A stretch of DNA of 64,000 bases from Melioribacteraceae bacterium. Its GTDB lineage: Bacteria > Bacteroidota > Ignavibacteria > Ignavibacteriales > Melioribacteraceae. The first letter of the stretch is position 1, and the number at the start of each line of letters is the position of its first letter. The stretch lies in NCBI GenBank assembly GCA_021739765.1, contig JAIPBD010000012.1:62001-126000 (forward strand). The letters run 5' to 3'. The notes under the pieces are model-generated. The model was not told where the DNA came from. It did not search any database and saw nothing but the letters and a program-made list of their open reading frames with translations. A program made the position numbers and the translations under genes. Below are positions 54,696 through 63,914 of the stretch, one piece after another.

Positions 54696-55424
54696 ATGTA
54701 TCCGAATTCAATACCGCACATAACTGCTGATGAAATGAGAGAAATCGACCGAATGATGGTCGAGGATTTCCATATTGATTTAGTTCAAATGATGGAAAAC
54801 GCGGGAAGAGCTTTGGCGAGACTTTCGTCTGATGAATTTCTAAATTCGCAGCCATCTGGTAAGTCGGTTGCCGTTCTTGCCGGAAAGGGTGGTAACGGAG
54901 GTGGAGCTTTATCCTGCGCACGACGGCTATCGAATTTTGGAGCGAATGTTCATGTGTATTTATCGGAAGATAAATCTGAGTATAAAGGCATTCCTCTAAA
55001 ACAATTGAATATTTTGGAAAAGTTAGGTGTTAAAATTTGTGAGAGTTGCAAGGAGAATGATTTTGATAATTATGATCTGATCGTCGACGGATTAATTGGT
55101 TATTCGTTAAAAGGATCGCCGAAAAATTTACCGGCCGATATGATTATTCAAACAAATACATCAATCTCTGCAGTTGTTTCACTCGATATACCTTCGGGAA
55201 TTGATCCTTCTACCGGCGAAATATTTGAACCTTCAGTGATTGCCGACGCCACATTAACTCTGGCATTACCTAAAAAAGCATTTTTGGTTGATGCTACAAA
55301 GGAATTCGTTGGTAAACTTTACCTCGCTGATATAAGTGTGCCTCCTCAATTATACTCAAAACCTCCTTTTAATTATAACGTAGATAATATCTTTGGAGGA
55401 AGTGACGTTATCAGATTACGCTAA
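54696..55424 (+). CDS. nnrE: NAD(P)H-hydrate epimerase
   Basis: A 242-residue YjeF_N-type protein, lacking the C-terminal dehydratase half found in many fused versions. Motifs are ITADEMREIDRMMVED, MMENAGRALA, VLAGKGGNGGGALSCARRL, VDGLIGYSLKGSP and SLDIPSGIDPSTGEIF. It converts the R form of damaged NAD(P)HX to the S form for repair. It stands just before the nadBCA genes, so NAD upkeep and synthesis are neighbours. Confidence 0.9.
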   Translation: MYPNSIPHITADEMREIDRMMVEDFHIDLVQMMENAGRALARLSSDEFLNSQPSGKSVAVLAGKGGNGGGALSCARRLSNFGANVHVYLSEDKSEYKGIPLKQLNILEKLGVKICESCKENDFDNYDLIVDGLIGYSLKGSPKNLPADMIIQTNTSISAVVSLDIPSGIDPSTGEIFEPSVIADATLTLALPKKAFLVDATKEFVGKLYLADISVPPQLYSKPPFNYNVDNIFGGSDVIRLR

Positions 55425-55531
55425 AAAATAAAAATAGAATTCTATTACAAAACAAAATGTTTGTTTAATCCATTTCCGGAAAACCTAATTCTTTTTGTGA
55501 ATTTAGGATAATCAGTTCTTAACTATTTTAT

Positions 55532-57100
55532 ATGAAAAAATTTCAGTCCGATTATTTAATAATTGGGAGTGGATTAGCCGGTTTATTTTCGGCTTATCAT
55601 GCTTCACAGTATGGAACCGTTGCTTTAATAACTAAGCACGATCTTAAAACCAGCAGTTCGTTTTGGGCGCAGGGCGGAATTGCCGCGGCCATCGATAAAA
55701 CCGACTCTACTCAAAACCATGTAGAAGATACTCTTGAAGCCGGAAGAAATTTATGCGATAAAAAGGCAGTTGAGATTTTGGTAAATGAAGGAATTACAAG
55801 AATTGAAGAGCTGATCAAAAGCGGAATGAAGTTTGATTTGCTGAATGGAGAAATTGCTTTAGGATTGGAAGGCGGCCACAGCCGGAGAAGAGTGCTTCAT
55901 GCAGGTGGAACATCAACCGGTGAAAAAATTGTCAACTTTGTTCTTTCCATGATCAAGGGCAATAAAAACGTAACTGTTTTCGAGAATACTTTAATTCATG
56001 ATTTGATCTGTGAAGATCAGGTTTGTGCCGGAGCACGAGGATTTAAATGGGATGAAAAGGAAGACTATTTGTTCGGTTCAAAAAATATTTTTTTGGCATC
56101 CGGCGGAGCTTCAGGCATTTATTTCAGAACGACAAATCCACACTCCTCTACCGGAGATGGTGTTTCCCTCGCATACAACGCCGGTGCGGAAATTCGAAAT
56201 ATGGAGTTTATACAATTCCATCCGACTGCATTTTATTCTAAATCAGGTGAAACGTTTTTAATAAGCGAAGCCGCGCGTGGCGATGGCGCATACCTTGTTA
56301 ATCATAAAGATGAAAGATTTATGATTGGCAAACACGAGTTGGCCGAACTCGCTCCACGGGATGTGGTTTCAAAAGCAATTTTTAGCGAAATGCTCAGATC
56401 AAATTTGGATTGTGTTTACTTAAAATTGGATCACATTGATGGTGATTACATTAAATCTCGATTCCCGAATATATTTAATGAAGCGCTGAAACATGATCTT
56501 GATATCAGAAAGGATAAAATACCAATCTCGCCTGCTGCGCATTATATGGTCGGCGGAATAAAAACAGATCTGAATGCCCGAACCAACGTAAAAAATTTAT
56601 ACGCATTTGGAGAAGTTGCCTCATCCGGTGTTCATGGTGCGAACAGATTGGCCAGCAATTCGTTGTTGGAATGTTTGGTTTTTGGTTATCGGGCGGTTCA
56701 AGAATCAATCAATGAAGGAAATAAAATAGAAATTGGTGTGAAAGAAGAAGGTTCGTATTCGGTAAATCAATTAGTTGAAAGCAATTATTTGAGATCAAAA
56801 AATATTATTTCTAGAATTATGAATAGAAATGTTGGAATTGTAAGGAATGAAGAATTGTTAAAGGAGGCGTTATTAAAACTCAGCGAAATTGAAACTTCCT
56901 GGAATTTTGAGGAGTATGAATACTATTCGGATAGATTGAGTAGTTTACTCGTGACTTCGAAAATGATTATTAACGGAGCTTTAACAAGAAAAGAAAGCCG
57001 GGGCGGTCATATTAGAGAGGATTATAACGGAACTGATAAACAGCCTTACAATTTGGTCCAAAAGAAAAACCGGGAAATCCAAACTGAGGTTATAAATTAG
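55532..57100 (+). CDS. nadB: L-aspartate oxidase
   Basis: A 522-residue flavoprotein with the N-terminal dinucleotide site IIGSGLAGLFSAYHA, the family line SSFWAQGGIAAAI, GGHSRRRVLHAGGTSTG and the FAD/active-site region EFIQFHPTAF, AARGDGAYLVN and SGVHGANRLASNSLLE. It oxidises aspartate to iminoaspartate in de novo NAD synthesis. Its stop abuts the nadC start at 57101. Confidence 0.95.
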   Translation: MKKFQSDYLIIGSGLAGLFSAYHASQYGTVALITKHDLKTSSSFWAQGGIAAAIDKTDSTQNHVEDTLEAGRNLCDKKAVEILVNEGITRIEELIKSGMKFDLLNGEIALGLEGGHSRRRVLHAGGTSTGEKIVNFVLSMIKGNKNVTVFENTLIHDLICEDQVCAGARGFKWDEKEDYLFGSKNIFLASGGASGIYFRTTNPHSSTGDGVSLAYNAGAEIRNMEFIQFHPTAFYSKSGETFLISEAARGDGAYLVNHKDERFMIGKHELAELAPRDVVSKAIFSEMLRSNLDCVYLKLDHIDGDYIKSRFPNIFNEALKHDLDIRKDKIPISPAAHYMVGGIKTDLNARTNVKNLYAFGEVASSGVHGANRLASNSLLECLVFGYRAVQESINEGNKIEIGVKEEGSYSVNQLVESNYLRSKNIISRIMNRNVGIVRNEELLKEALLKLSEIETSWNFEEYEYYSDRLSSLLVTSKMIINGALTRKESRGGHIREDYNGTDKQPYNLVQKKNREIQTEVIN

Positions 57101-57937
57101 ATGAATTTTGAAGACAAACAAATTGACCAATTAATTAAACTCGCACTAAGCGAAGATGTCGGAAGTGGCGATGTTACGACGGAAGCCTTGATTCCTAAAA
57201 AGCTAAATACCGAAGCGTTTATTGTTGCAAAAGAAGAAGGAGTTATCGCGGGCCTCGGAATTGTTGAGAAAGTTTTTCAATCCATAAACAAAAAAATTAA
57301 GGTAAAAAATAAAGTTAAGGATGGTGATAAAGTTTCCAACGGAGATATAATAATGACATTGAAAGGTCCGCACGGCGCGCTACTGACCGGCGAAAGAACA
57401 GCGCTGAATTTTCTGCAAAGGATGAGCGGAATTGCGACAAAGACAAATTTGTTTGTGAAGGAAATAAAAAAATACAACACGGTGCTTCTCGATACCAGAA
57501 AAACAGCCGCCGGACATAGACTTTTAGATAAGTATGCCGTTGAAGTTGGCGGTGGGAAAAATCATCGATTCGGACTTTATGATATGGTGATGATTAAAGA
57601 CAACCATATTAAAGTCGCGGGATCTATCAAGAAAGCCGTAAAACAAGTTAGAAAGAACTTAAAACAAAATTTGAAAATTGAGGTTGAAACAACCAATCTT
57701 TCCGAAGTTGAAGAGGCTTTGTCATGTAAAGTTGATGTGATAATGCTGGATAACATGTCGTTAAAAGAAATGAAAATTGCGATGGATGCAATAAACGGAA
57801 AAGTAAAAGCCGAAGCTTCTGGAAATATGGATTTGGACAAACTTAAATGGGCTGCTTCAATCGGTGTTGATTTTATATCGGTTGGTGAGCTTACTCACTC
57901 TGTAAAAGCCCTCGATTTATCGATGAGATTTAAATAA
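57101..57937 (+). CDS. nadC: Quinolinate phosphoribosyltransferase (nicotinate-nucleotide pyrophosphorylase)
   Basis: A 278-residue enzyme with EDVGSGDVTTEAL, ERTALNFLQRMSGIAT, LDTRKTAAGHRLLDKYAV, GGGKNHRFGLYDMVMIKDNH and the C-terminal ASGNMDLDKL and SVGELTHS motifs. It joins quinolinate to phosphoribosyl pyrophosphate to give nicotinate mononucleotide. It is the middle gene of nadBCA, starting one base after nadB. Confidence 0.95.
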   Translation: MNFEDKQIDQLIKLALSEDVGSGDVTTEALIPKKLNTEAFIVAKEEGVIAGLGIVEKVFQSINKKIKVKNKVKDGDKVSNGDIIMTLKGPHGALLTGERTALNFLQRMSGIATKTNLFVKEIKKYNTVLLDTRKTAAGHRLLDKYAVEVGGGKNHRFGLYDMVMIKDNHIKVAGSIKKAVKQVRKNLKQNLKIEVETTNLSEVEEALSCKVDVIMLDNMSLKEMKIAMDAINGKVKAEASGNMDLDKLKWAASIGVDFISVGELTHSVKALDLSMRFK

Positions 57938-57953
57938 GAACTGAAAGGATATA

Positions 57954-58901
57954 ATGATGCATAACGACAATTTTTTTATTAATGAAATAATACGGTTACG
58001 TGATCAAAAGAAGGCGGTAATTCTTGCACACAATTATCAGATTGCGGAAATCCAAGATTTAGCTGATTTTGTTGGGGATTCGCTTGGTCTTTCTCAAGTT
58101 GCCGCTAAAACAGAATCCAACTTAATAGTTTTTTGTGGCGTTCACTTTATGGCCGAGACCGCATCGATAATTTCTCCGGATAAAAAAGTATTAATCCCGG
58201 ATTTGGATGCCGGATGCTCTTTAGCATCGAGTATAAACGCTGAACAATTAGCACAATGGAAAAGTGAACATCCGGAAGCGGTTGTTGTTTCTTACGTAAA
58301 TACTTCTGCGGAGATTAAAGCTTTAAGTGATTATTGTATAACATCTTCAAATGCGGTAAAGGTTGTGGAATCAATACCAAAAGAAAAAAAGATATTGTTT
58401 TTGCCCGACAAATTTTTGGGGCTTTATACACAAACCGTAACCGGACGTGAAATGGAAATTTGGGACGGTGCATGTCACGTTCATGAAAAAATTGGAGAAA
58501 ATATTTTTGATGATGTCAAACACACTCATCCAAATGCGGAGTTTTTGATTCATCCGGAGTGCGGCTGTTCTTCATCTTGTATGCTAAAATCCCAGATGTA
58601 CGATGACTGCAAAAACATACGAATCTATTCTACCGAAGGAATGATTAACCGTGTAAATGAATCGGATTCAGATGAATTTGTTATCGCTACTGAAAAAGGG
58701 ATATTGCATCGGTTGCAAAAATTAGCGCCGGAGAAAAAATTCTATCCAGCAAGTGAAGAAGCCGAATGTGAATACATGAAAATGATAACTTTAGAAAATT
58801 TGTACAATTGTTTGTTAAATGAAGAATTCGAAGTGAAGGTTCCGCATGATATCGCCGAAAAAGCAAGATTGCCGATACAAAGAATGCTTGAAATAGTTTA
58901 A
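57954..58901 (+). CDS. nadA: Quinolinate synthase
   Basis: A 315-residue iron-sulphur enzyme. Motifs include AVILAHNYQIAEIQDLADFVGDS in part, FCGVHFMAETA, PDLDAGCSLA, HVHEKI and HPECGCSSSCML, with the three cluster cysteines in C83 region (FCGVH), HPECGC and the late EEAECEYMK. It condenses iminoaspartate with dihydroxyacetone phosphate. It completes the nadBCA unit. Confidence 0.93.
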   Translation: MMHNDNFFINEIIRLRDQKKAVILAHNYQIAEIQDLADFVGDSLGLSQVAAKTESNLIVFCGVHFMAETASIISPDKKVLIPDLDAGCSLASSINAEQLAQWKSEHPEAVVVSYVNTSAEIKALSDYCITSSNAVKVVESIPKEKKILFLPDKFLGLYTQTVTGREMEIWDGACHVHEKIGENIFDDVKHTHPNAEFLIHPECGCSSSCMLKSQMYDDCKNIRIYSTEGMINRVNESDSDEFVIATEKGILHRLQKLAPEKKFYPASEEAECEYMKMITLENLYNCLLNEEFEVKVPHDIAEKARLPIQRMLEIV

Positions 58902-58955
58902 CTGAATCTGTTTTGTTTGTTCTCGTAATAAATTAATTTATAAAATTTCAAAATG

Positions 58956-58977
58956 AACCTGCCTGTTCAGGCAGGTT
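58956..58977. terminator. Perfect palindrome after nadA
   Basis: AACCTGCCTG and CAGGCAGGTT are separated by two bases and form a perfect ten-base stem between the convergent nadA and saccharopine-dehydrogenase-like genes. There is no long T tail, so it may terminate weakly or be a dispersed intergenic repeat. Confidence 0.5.
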
Positions 58978-59034
58978 TGGGATGTCGATTTCTTTAGTAA
59001 AATTTGTCAATCTTATTTTTGCTCAGAATCTCAA

Positions 59035-60156
59035 TTAAAGTTTCTTGATTATAACTCCACGTTCAGCCAAACCGCTCATAAAGAAATTATAACTTTTCTC
59101 TTTTTTCCCGATGTATTCGGGAGGAATTATTCCTTTTTCATTGTACAAATTTTTCGCGATAATTCTTACACCCATTGCCGCGCTGTAACCCGTAGTCCTT
59201 GCCATCGCGGTTATGTTATTTCTTTCGTCGTATTTATCGTACATCGAATAAACAAACTTAACGGATTCGGAACGTTTCGTTCCGGTAATTTCGATTTTAA
59301 CAACAATAAAATCTTTTGCGTCTGAATCCGAATGCCAGACTTTTTCAAGAACCTTTGACGTGAATTGCATCGGGGAAATTTTACTTCTTCCGATTTTTAT
59401 CTTCTCTTCATCAAAAAATCCAAACTCTCTTAAAAACTCCATTCGTTTGGCATGACCCGGAAATCGCAGAGTTTTTTCGACCATGTTTTTTGCTTTGGTA
59501 GTTTTGAGCAGGGTGCGCAGACCATCGCTGTTAAATGCTTCCAAGGTTCCGACATGTTCAAAATCAATTACATCAATTTCTGATAGTGCGGGTTTTACAA
59601 CCATTTCACCATTTGATATTAATCTTGCAGGACGAATATATTCTTCAATTACATCAGTTGGTGAAAAGACCGCGGTATAATCAAAAATTCCTTGCGGGGT
59701 TTGGGGCAATCCACCAACGAATATTTTTACGGATTCGGTTTTGTCAAGAAAAGATGTGGTTTTACCGACAATAATATTACTTACACCGGGACAAACACCA
59801 AAATCAACTATCGCGGTTACGTTTTTCTTTTTTGCCAATTCGTCAAGTTTAAAGGGATCTTCCGCGTAAAATGCAAGATCAACTACATCGGTTTTAGAAT
59901 TAATTATTGTTTCGAGTGTTGAGTATCCGAGAAATCCCGGAAGAGCATTTACGGCGATATCACAATTTTTTAAAAGCGGTGTTAGGTTTTCGGGGATAGA
60001 TACGTCAACGACTTTAGTTTCTATATCCGGATTTTTTAATTTTTTTAGATTTTCTTCATTAAGATCAACCGAAGTAACTTTGAATCCTTTATCCTTCGCT
60101 AGATCAGAAGCTATTGCGCTGCCGACAAGACCGGCACCAAGTACGATAATTTTCAT
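59035..60156 (-). CDS. Saccharopine dehydrogenase-like / lysine 6-dehydrogenase-family oxidoreductase
   Basis: About 373 residues from the ATG at 60156; a TTG at 60165 would add three residues. The N-terminal Rossmann fold (VLGAGLVGSAIASDLAKD) is followed by the saccharopine dehydrogenase catalytic domain (DFGVCPGVSNIIVG, RFPGHAKRMEFLREF, ARTTGYSAAMGVRIIA). Members reduce or oxidise lysine-type or carboxylated amines. It is alone on the minus strand, convergent with nadA and divergent from cmoA. Confidence 0.86.
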   Translation of the reverse strand: MKIIVLGAGLVGSAIASDLAKDKGFKVTSVDLNEENLKKLKNPDIETKVVDVSIPENLTPLLKNCDIAVNALPGFLGYSTLETIINSKTDVVDLAFYAEDPFKLDELAKKKNVTAIVDFGVCPGVSNIIVGKTTSFLDKTESVKIFVGGLPQTPQGIFDYTAVFSPTDVIEEYIRPARLISNGEMVVKPALSEIDVIDFEHVGTLEAFNSDGLRTLLKTTKAKNMVEKTLRFPGHAKRMEFLREFGFFDEEKIKIGRSKISPMQFTSKVLEKVWHSDSDAKDFIVVKIEITGTKRSESVKFVYSMYDKYDERNNITAMARTTGYSAAMGVRIIAKNLYNEKGIIPPEYIGKKEKSYNFFMSGLAERGVIIKKL

Positions 60157-60187
60157 GCCTCCCAAATCCCCTATAAGTTTTATTTGA

Positions 60188-60200
60188 ATTGCATTGCAAT
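60188..60200. promoter_or_regulatory. Small palindrome in a divergent promoter region
   Basis: ATTGCATTGCAAT is a perfect 13-base palindrome with a single central base, about 30 bases upstream of the minus-strand start at 60156 and in the divergent region before cmoA. It may be an operator; short palindromes also occur by chance. Confidence 0.25.
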
Positions 60201-60388
60201 CCGACGAGATAGTTATTCAATTTTTAAGTTAACAAGCCCTAGGATTTATCTTGTTGTTTCATTCTAAAAATTGAATCCAAAAATAAGGAATTATAAGTAC
60301 GTTTGTTAAATTGATATTCATTATTTCTAATGATATTTGATATCGAGTTATAATTCACATAAAAGTAAAAATAACACAAAAGTTCAGT

Positions 60389-61117
60389 ATGAAGCAAAAA
60401 GACGAAATATTTAATTCTCCGCTTGATGACATGGTTGACTTTAAGTTCGATGAAAAGGTCGCCAATGTGTTTGAAGATATGATTCAGCGCTCAATTCCTG
60501 GATATAGTTTAATTATCTCCATGATTGGAATGTTCACTAAACTTTACGCGAAACCAAACACGAATTGTTACGACTTAGGGTCTTCTCTCGGAGCTTCAGC
60601 GCTTTCAATGAGAAGAAATATAGTTGGAGAAAATATTAAAATAATCGCTGTGGATAATTCGGAAGCAATGATTAAAAGATCAGAGGAAATTTTCCGGAAG
60701 GACAAAAGTGATGTCAGGGTTGAATTCATTAATAATGGTATTGATAATGTTGAAATAGTTGATGCTTCAGTCGTCATTTTAAATTTTACTATGCAATTTA
60801 TTCCTCTCGCAAAAAGACAAACATTGTTGGAGAAAATATATAATGGATTGATAAAAGGCGGCGTGCTTATTCTTTCAGAAAAAATATCTTTTGAAGATGC
60901 CGATTTGGAAGCGAGACAGATTAAACATTATTATGATTTTAAACGTTTAAACGGATATAGTGATCTGGAAATTAGCCGGAAACGGGAAGCATTGGAAAAT
61001 GTACTTGTGCCCGAAACGATTAACGATCATTTTGCAAGAATTAACGCTGCCGGATTTACTACGTGTGAATTATGGTATCAAACTTTTAATTTCGCTTCAA
61101 TGATTGCCAAAAAATGA
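60389..61117 (+). CDS. cmoA: tRNA (cmo5U34) carboxy-S-adenosyl-methionine synthase CmoA
   Basis: A 242-residue SAM-binding protein with the CmoA pattern: DEIFNSPLDDMVDFKFDEKV, DLGSSLGASALSMRR, VDNSEAMIKR, NFTMQFIPLAKR and KREALENVLVPETIN. It makes carboxy-SAM from SAM and prephenate for wobble uridine modification. It overlaps cmoB by four bases (ATGA). Confidence 0.93.
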   Translation: MKQKDEIFNSPLDDMVDFKFDEKVANVFEDMIQRSIPGYSLIISMIGMFTKLYAKPNTNCYDLGSSLGASALSMRRNIVGENIKIIAVDNSEAMIKRSEEIFRKDKSDVRVEFINNGIDNVEIVDASVVILNFTMQFIPLAKRQTLLEKIYNGLIKGGVLILSEKISFEDADLEARQIKHYYDFKRLNGYSDLEISRKREALENVLVPETINDHFARINAAGFTTCELWYQTFNFASMIAKK

Positions 61118-62079
61118 TAAATCTTGAAAAACTTCAAAAAGGTCTCTACCAAACGGGATTAAAAAAACACTTTCAGGAAATTCTCGAAAAGATGAATTCT
61201 TTACGCCATCACGGGGATTATAATAATTGGTTGAAAGTTTTGGCTATGCTCCCCGATATCGAACCCTCAAAAATAGATTTGAATTCGGCTGCAATTCAAG
61301 TTGGTCATAAATCCGATATCCCTGAAAGCGAAGCAAATCAATTCAATGAAATCTTAAAGAAATTTCATCCCTGGAGAAAAGGTCCGTTTGAAATATTCGG
61401 CAATTACATCGATTCCGAATGGCGTTCGGATTGGAAATGGGAACGGGTAAAAAATGCTGTGGATTTAAAGGATAAAGTCGTTCTAGATGTCGGATGCGGA
61501 AATGGTTACCATTGTTGGCGAATCCGAGGAGCAGGCGCCAAAAAGGTAATTGGAATTGATCCGTTTTTACTAAGCAATGTTCAGTTTTATGCAATCAAAA
61601 AATATGTCCCGGACGAACATGTTTGGATGCTCCAACTTAAAATGGAAGATCTTCCTTCCAATCTTCAAAGTTTTGATGTCGTTTATTCAATGGGTGTTTT
61701 ATACCACCGGCGCTCACCGTTCGATCATCTCTATGAATTGAAGTCGGCATTAAAACCTGGCGGGGAACTGATTTTAGAAACTCTGATTATTGAGGGAAAA
61801 GAAGGCGAATTACTTGTTCCGAAGGATCGGTACGCAAAAATGCGTAATGTTTGGTTTATACCATCTGTTGCTTCTTTAGTTTTGTGGCTTCAGCGCACCG
61901 GATTTATTAATATTGAAACGGTTGATATTTCCCAGACAACAATCAAAGAACAGCGTAAAACCGACTGGATGCAGTGGGAATCTCTATCAGATTTCCTTGA
62001 TCCTAATGATCAGAATAAAACCATCGAAGCTTACCCCTCGCCAAAACGGGCTGTATTAAAAGCCGAGTTGCCAAAATAA
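61114..62079 (+). CDS. cmoB: tRNA U34 carboxymethyltransferase CmoB
   Basis: A 321-residue enzyme of the usual length. Diagnostic lines are WRKGPFEIFGNYIDSEWRSD, VVLDVGCGNGYHCWRIRGAGA, GIDPFLLSNVQFYA, MGVLYHRRSPFDHL and KMRNVWFIPSV. It transfers the carboxymethyl group from carboxy-SAM to 5-hydroxyuridine 34 of tRNA. It is translationally coupled to cmoA. Confidence 0.94.
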   Translation: MINLEKLQKGLYQTGLKKHFQEILEKMNSLRHHGDYNNWLKVLAMLPDIEPSKIDLNSAAIQVGHKSDIPESEANQFNEILKKFHPWRKGPFEIFGNYIDSEWRSDWKWERVKNAVDLKDKVVLDVGCGNGYHCWRIRGAGAKKVIGIDPFLLSNVQFYAIKKYVPDEHVWMLQLKMEDLPSNLQSFDVVYSMGVLYHRRSPFDHLYELKSALKPGGELILETLIIEGKEGELLVPKDRYAKMRNVWFIPSVASLVLWLQRTGFINIETVDISQTTIKEQRKTDWMQWESLSDFLDPNDQNKTIEAYPSPKRAVLKAELPK

Positions 62080-62143
62080 ATTTGTAACAATTCTTTCATT
62101 CATTTCGTCTTTCATTCAAACCAACTAAAAGAAGACACAATGT

Positions 62144-63049
62144 ATGAATAATTTTGTAATCCAAACCCACGATCTAAACCATTCATTCGGAAGTTTCAAA
62201 GCAGTTGATAAAGTTAACATTAATGTTCCCGAAAATTCGATCTACTGTTTCCTCGGCCCGAATGGAGCAGGGAAATCAACAACTATCAGACTTCTACTCG
62301 GCTTATATGATTCCAATCCGAATACAATAGATATTTTCGGCAAAAAATTAAACAGAGACAAACTCTCAATTTTAGAGGAAGTCGGCGCGATGGTTGAAGC
62401 TCCTTCTTTATATCATCATTTATCAGGAAAGGATAACTTAGAAGTCACGAGAGTTTTGAGGGGAGTGGAGAAACAAAGAATCGGTGAAGTTTTGAAGATT
62501 GTCGGATTATCGGAAGCGGCGAATAAAAAAGTTAAAAATTACTCAATGGGAATGAAACAGAGATTGGGACTTGCCATTGCGCTTTTGTCGAATCCAAAGC
62601 TATTGATCCTCGACGAACCATCCAACGGACTTGATCCGCAAGGCATAAAAGAATTCCGGGAGTTGTTAATTAGTCTTCAACGAAATGAAGGAGTTACAAT
62701 ATTTCTCTCAAGTCATATTTTAAGCGAAGTGGAAAAGTTAGCCACTCATGTCGGAATTATTCACAAAGGCGCTCTTGCGTTTGAAGGAACGCTGACTGAT
62801 TTGAAAACAATTTCCATCGATAATGTTTTAATTGAAGTTGATGATTTAGAAAAAGCTGTTCAAATACTTTCCGCAAAGCAAGGTTATAATCCCAAAATTA
62901 TTAATAATAAAATTTCGATCTCCTTAAACGAACGTGATAAAACCGCGGCAGCTGTTTTTGATTTAGCATCCGGGGGAATAAAAGTTTACTCGGTTGTTGA
63001 AAACCAAAAATCATTGGAAGAATTGTTCTTCGATATTACAATCAATTAA
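62144..63049 (+). CDS. ABC transporter ATP-binding protein
   Basis: A 301-residue ATPase with Walker A GPNGAGKST (about 40-48), signature YSMGMKQRLG, Walker B LLILDEPSNGLDP and the switch His in LSSHILSE. A C-terminal 80-residue extension is typical of ABC-2 exporter ATPases. It pairs with the permease gene 12 bases downstream. The substrate is unknown. Confidence 0.93.
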   Translation: MNNFVIQTHDLNHSFGSFKAVDKVNINVPENSIYCFLGPNGAGKSTTIRLLLGLYDSNPNTIDIFGKKLNRDKLSILEEVGAMVEAPSLYHHLSGKDNLEVTRVLRGVEKQRIGEVLKIVGLSEAANKKVKNYSMGMKQRLGLAIALLSNPKLLILDEPSNGLDPQGIKEFRELLISLQRNEGVTIFLSSHILSEVEKLATHVGIIHKGALAFEGTLTDLKTISIDNVLIEVDDLEKAVQILSAKQGYNPKIINNKISISLNERDKTAAAVFDLASGGIKVYSVVENQKSLEELFFDITIN

Positions 63050-63061
63050 TTGGTGAAGATA

Positions 63062-63838
63062 ATGAATCATATAAATTACTTTTTTAGAGCGATATGGACT
63101 GAAGGAATCAAGCTCAAAAACACAATAGGTTTTTTAAGTGTTTTTATTTTTCCGATAATTATTCAAATGTTCCTGTTTCTACTATTTTATAACAAACCAG
63201 AAATGTTGATTAATGAAAATATGAATCCGTGGGCAATTTATACACGAATTTTATTAAACATGTGGACGATCTTATTTCTACCGATGTTTATTGCCATCGC
63301 AACATTCTACATAAATTTCCACGAACATAAATCAAATGGATGGAAACATTTATACTCGCTTCCTGTTCCCAAGATTTCAATTTACACCGCCAAATTTGTG
63401 ACCAGTATTCTTTTGGTTGTTCTCACAATCGCGGTTTTGTATATCGTAAATATTATTTCAATTAAAACCCTCGGCGCGCTTCATCCCGAATCAAAAGCAA
63501 ATGAATACAGCGAGTATGGAATGATTTTCTTTTTATTTTCCAAAATGATATTTAGTACAATCGGATTGATTGCCATCCAGTTTTTATTAAGTCTTCTGTT
63601 TATGAATTTTTTCATTCCTCTCGGAGTCGGAATTTTAGCAACTATACTCACAGCACTCGCTTTAGGTTGGGATAAGATTATTTATTTCCCTTACGCTTTC
63701 CCGCCAATAGTTGTGCAAAATTGGGCTAAAGGCAATTGGGACTTTTTCACCCAAAATATAATATTCTCTCTTCTTACCGGACTGATCGTATTTGTTGCCG
63801 GTTACTTTTTACATAAGAAATATATGTTTCGAGATTAG
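63062..63838 (+). CDS. ABC-2-type transporter permease
   Basis: About 258 residues from the ATG at 63062 (GTG 63053 and TTG 63050 are in frame upstream). Six hydrophobic segments fit an ABC-2 permease (TIGFLSVFIFPIIIQMFLFL, FVTSILLVVLTIAVLYIV, LLTGLIVFVAGYFL), with EHKSNGWKHLYSLPVP between the second and third, a line common in bacitracin/lantibiotic-type or Na+ exporters. Confidence 0.85.
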   Translation: MNHINYFFRAIWTEGIKLKNTIGFLSVFIFPIIIQMFLFLLFYNKPEMLINENMNPWAIYTRILLNMWTILFLPMFIAIATFYINFHEHKSNGWKHLYSLPVPKISIYTAKFVTSILLVVLTIAVLYIVNIISIKTLGALHPESKANEYSEYGMIFFLFSKMIFSTIGLIAIQFLLSLLFMNFFIPLGVGILATILTALALGWDKIIYFPYAFPPIVVQNWAKGNWDFFTQNIIFSLLTGLIVFVAGYFLHKKYMFRD

Positions 63839-63868
63839 TAAAATTGTTCTCGAATATGGATATTATTG

Positions 63869-63893
63869 AACCGGAAGCTATGTGCTTTCGGTT
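63869..63893 (+). terminator. Probable terminator after the ABC genes
   Basis: AACCGGAAGC and GCTTTCGGTT form a ten-base stem with one G-U pair around TATGT, followed by an AT-rich tail. The T tract is short, so termination is likely but may be partial. Confidence 0.5.
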
Positions 63894-63914
63894 TAATAAT
63901 AAAAAGGATTCGAT